Part shown: in pieces, positions 62,940-64,000 of the stretch
Layout of the letters: each line of letters begins with the position of its first letter
How positions within the stretch are numbered: the stretch's first letter is position 1
Notes under the pieces: generated by a model
The model's input: only the letters and a program-made list of their open reading frames with translations
Told to the model about the DNA's origin: nothing
The model's database searches: none
From: Karstenula rhodostoma CBS 690.94
Lineage: Eukaryota > Ascomycota > Dothideomycetes > Pleosporales > Didymosphaeriaceae
DNA: 64,000 nucleotides
Reading direction: 5' to 3'
Assembly (NCBI GenBank): GCA_010093485.1
Contig: MU001498.1
Span: forward strand, 1,379,126-1,443,125
Position numbers and translations under genes: made by a program

Positions 62940-64000
62940 CTATATCGACTTCCGCCCAGTCTTCTTCTTCGGCGTCGAGCCCGCTCCGCTGGCGGACGGT
63001 GCCTTGGCACCAGCCTCCGCTTTCTTCGCTTTAGACGTACCATTCACCTCTTTCTTGGCGGCCACTTTCTCAGGCGCGGCTTTCGATGTGCCGCTCTGGT
63101 TCGCCTTGGCCTTCGATCCGTTCACCTCCTTCTTAGCGGCCGCAGCTGGTGTAGGTGTGTTCTTTACCTCCTTCTTAGCAGCCGCGGCTAGTGCAGAGGT
63201 GCTCTTCACCTCCTTCTTAGCAGCCGCGGCTAGTGCAGAGGTGCTCTTCACCTCCTTCTTGGCGGCCGCGTCTGGTGCAGCGGTGTCGTTCTGGGCCTCC
63301 TTCTCCCTCGCTGCCTTCGGGTTGGCATTCGGATTCTTGCCCTTCTTCCGCATTGACGCGCGCTCCGCTCGCTCCATGTACACCTTGTCCTCGTCGTCGT
63401 CCCAGCCGCCAAAGTCGGAGTCTTCCTCCTCCTCGTTCTCCGGCACGGGCCTCTTGTCCACATACTCCTCTTCCACGGGCGGCTTGCTGGCCGTCGTGCT
63501 GTTGCTCTTCGCCTTGCCCATGTTGTGTGCGCTGACGCCGCCCGCGAGGACGGCATTCGCCGGCGTCGCCGCCACCTTCTTGAACTTCGCGACGAAGAAG
63601 CCGTCGACGTTGTACGCGTGTGGGTAGTAGCGGCGCGTCATCTTCATGCTCGGGTGGAAGATCTTGCCGCCGATCTTGGTGAAGCCCTCCTTGCCGAAGA
63701 CGAGGCCCGTCTCGACGAGCTTGACGTTGGGCCGCTTGTTCAGCGCGTACTGCACGACCTGTTCGTTTTCCTCGACGGTGACGGAGCACGTCGAGTACAC
63801 GATGTAACCACCCGTCTTGCTGTGGTGGTCGACTGAGTCGATGGCCGCGAGGATTAGCTGTTTCTGGAGGTGCGGGAGCTTCAGGAAATCTGCTTCGGTC
63901 TTGTTGGTTTTGACGCTGGCGTCTTTTGCGATGACGCCTGTGCCGGAGCAGGGCGCATCGAGGAGGACTCTGTCGAAGCCGCCCATGACTTTGGGGAATT
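62940..64000 (-). CDS. NOP2: Nop2, 25S rRNA m5C methyltransferase (C-terminal part; runs off the window)
   Basis: Nop2 methylates a conserved cytosine of 25S rRNA with S-adenosylmethionine and is needed for 60S assembly in the nucleolus. Only the C-terminal part is in the window; the frame is open to base 64000, so N-terminus and start are missing. Visible catalytic motifs are motif [10 protein letters not shown] (the Cys involved in product release) and motif VI Y-S-T-C-S-V with the nucleophilic Cys. The [13 protein letters not shown] helix lies between them. R-R-Y-Y-P-H and D-G-F-F-V-A-K-F close the domain. The last about 200 residues are acidic, then lysine/alanine-rich with tandem A-A-A-K-K-E-V units, a disordered nucleolar tail. 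With Rix1, it is the second 60S-assembly gene here, but far from it. Confidence 0.95.
   Translation of the reverse strand, partial: FPKVMGGFDRVLLDAPCSGTGVIAKDASVKTNKTEADFLKLPHLQKQLILAAIDSVDHHSKTGGYIVYSTCSVTVEENEQVVQYALNKRPNVKLVETGLVFGKEGFTKIGGKIFHPSMKMTRRYYPHAYNVDGFFVAKFKKVAATPANAVLAGGVSAHNMGKAKSNSTTASKPPVEEEYVDKRPVPENEEEEDSDFGGWDDDEDKVYMERAERASMRKKGKNPNANPKAAREKEAQNDTAAPDAAAKKEVKSTSALAAAAKKEVKSTSALAAAAKKEVKNTPTPAAAAKKEVNGSKAKANQSGTSKAAPEKVAAKKEVNGTSKAKKAEAGAKAPSASGAGSTPKKKTGRKSI
63124..63260. repeat. 42-bp tandem repeat in the Nop2 tail
   Basis: Units begin at 63124, 63166, 63208 and (partial) 63250; the second and third are identical over 42 bp. Each encodes a 14-residue unit containing A-A-A-K-K-E-V-K. 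Confidence 0.88.

Overview
The window is nuclear DNA of a filamentous ascomycete (Pezizomycotina; a dothideomycete would fit, but this is inference). The basis is the gene set (Rix1, Ypp1-like, Mmm1, Yop1, Nop2, RFX and WHIM-domain proteins), many short introns (43 to about 150 nt) with GTRNGT-like donors and CTRAC/CTAAC-type branch sites, both strands densely used, and no operons or Shine-Dalgarno sites. I rebuilt exon structures by eye from reading-phase continuity, splice sites and family similarity; no alignment or RNA evidence was available.

Layout. 0-6 kb: a small unknown ORF, an intron-containing tRNA-Ala(AGC), a DHA2-type MFS exporter (minus) and about 2 kb without genes. 6-13 kb: an FAD amine oxidase, a TENA/THI-4 protein, an unknown coiled-coil protein, a small unknown ORF and a Zn2Cys6-like protein. 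13.5-21.5 kb: the trafficking/PI4-kinase TPR protein Ypp1, divergent from the ribosome-assembly factor Rix1, then an unknown nuclear-type protein. 22-28 kb: a broken AAA-type NTPase gene, two short-chain dehydrogenases and an EthD/DUF1330-like protein. 28-33 kb: the ERMES subunit Mmm1 and a WHIM-domain chromatin protein. 33-38 kb: mostly non-coding, including an AT-rich, transition-rich repeat zone that looks RIP-affected and a strong G-quadruplex-type repeat, with one coiled-coil gene. 38-45 kb: Yop1 (seven exons, one only 9 nt), an RFX transcription factor and a 2EXR/F-box-like protein. 45.7-48.3 kb: three consecutive genes for small RG/S/Q-rich proteins, two of them clear paralogues. 48-53 kb: a PaiB-like flavoprotein, two unknown proteins and a B3/B4-domain protein. 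53-54.5 kb: a head-to-head pair of secreted cysteine-rich proteins. 55.5-57.6 kb: a nine-exon sugar transporter. 57.6-62.9 kb is gene-poor and carries a repeat also found at 23.3 kb. The window ends inside Nop2 (minus).

Most genes are unrelated neighbours, as usual in fungi. Local groups that may belong together are the Ypp1/Rix1 divergent pair, the RG-rich trio and the secreted cysteine-rich pair. The last two are the best candidates for undescribed, lineage-specific biology. Several multi-exon models here would be broken by simple ORF calling, because of micro-exons or the lack of an ATG in the main exon.
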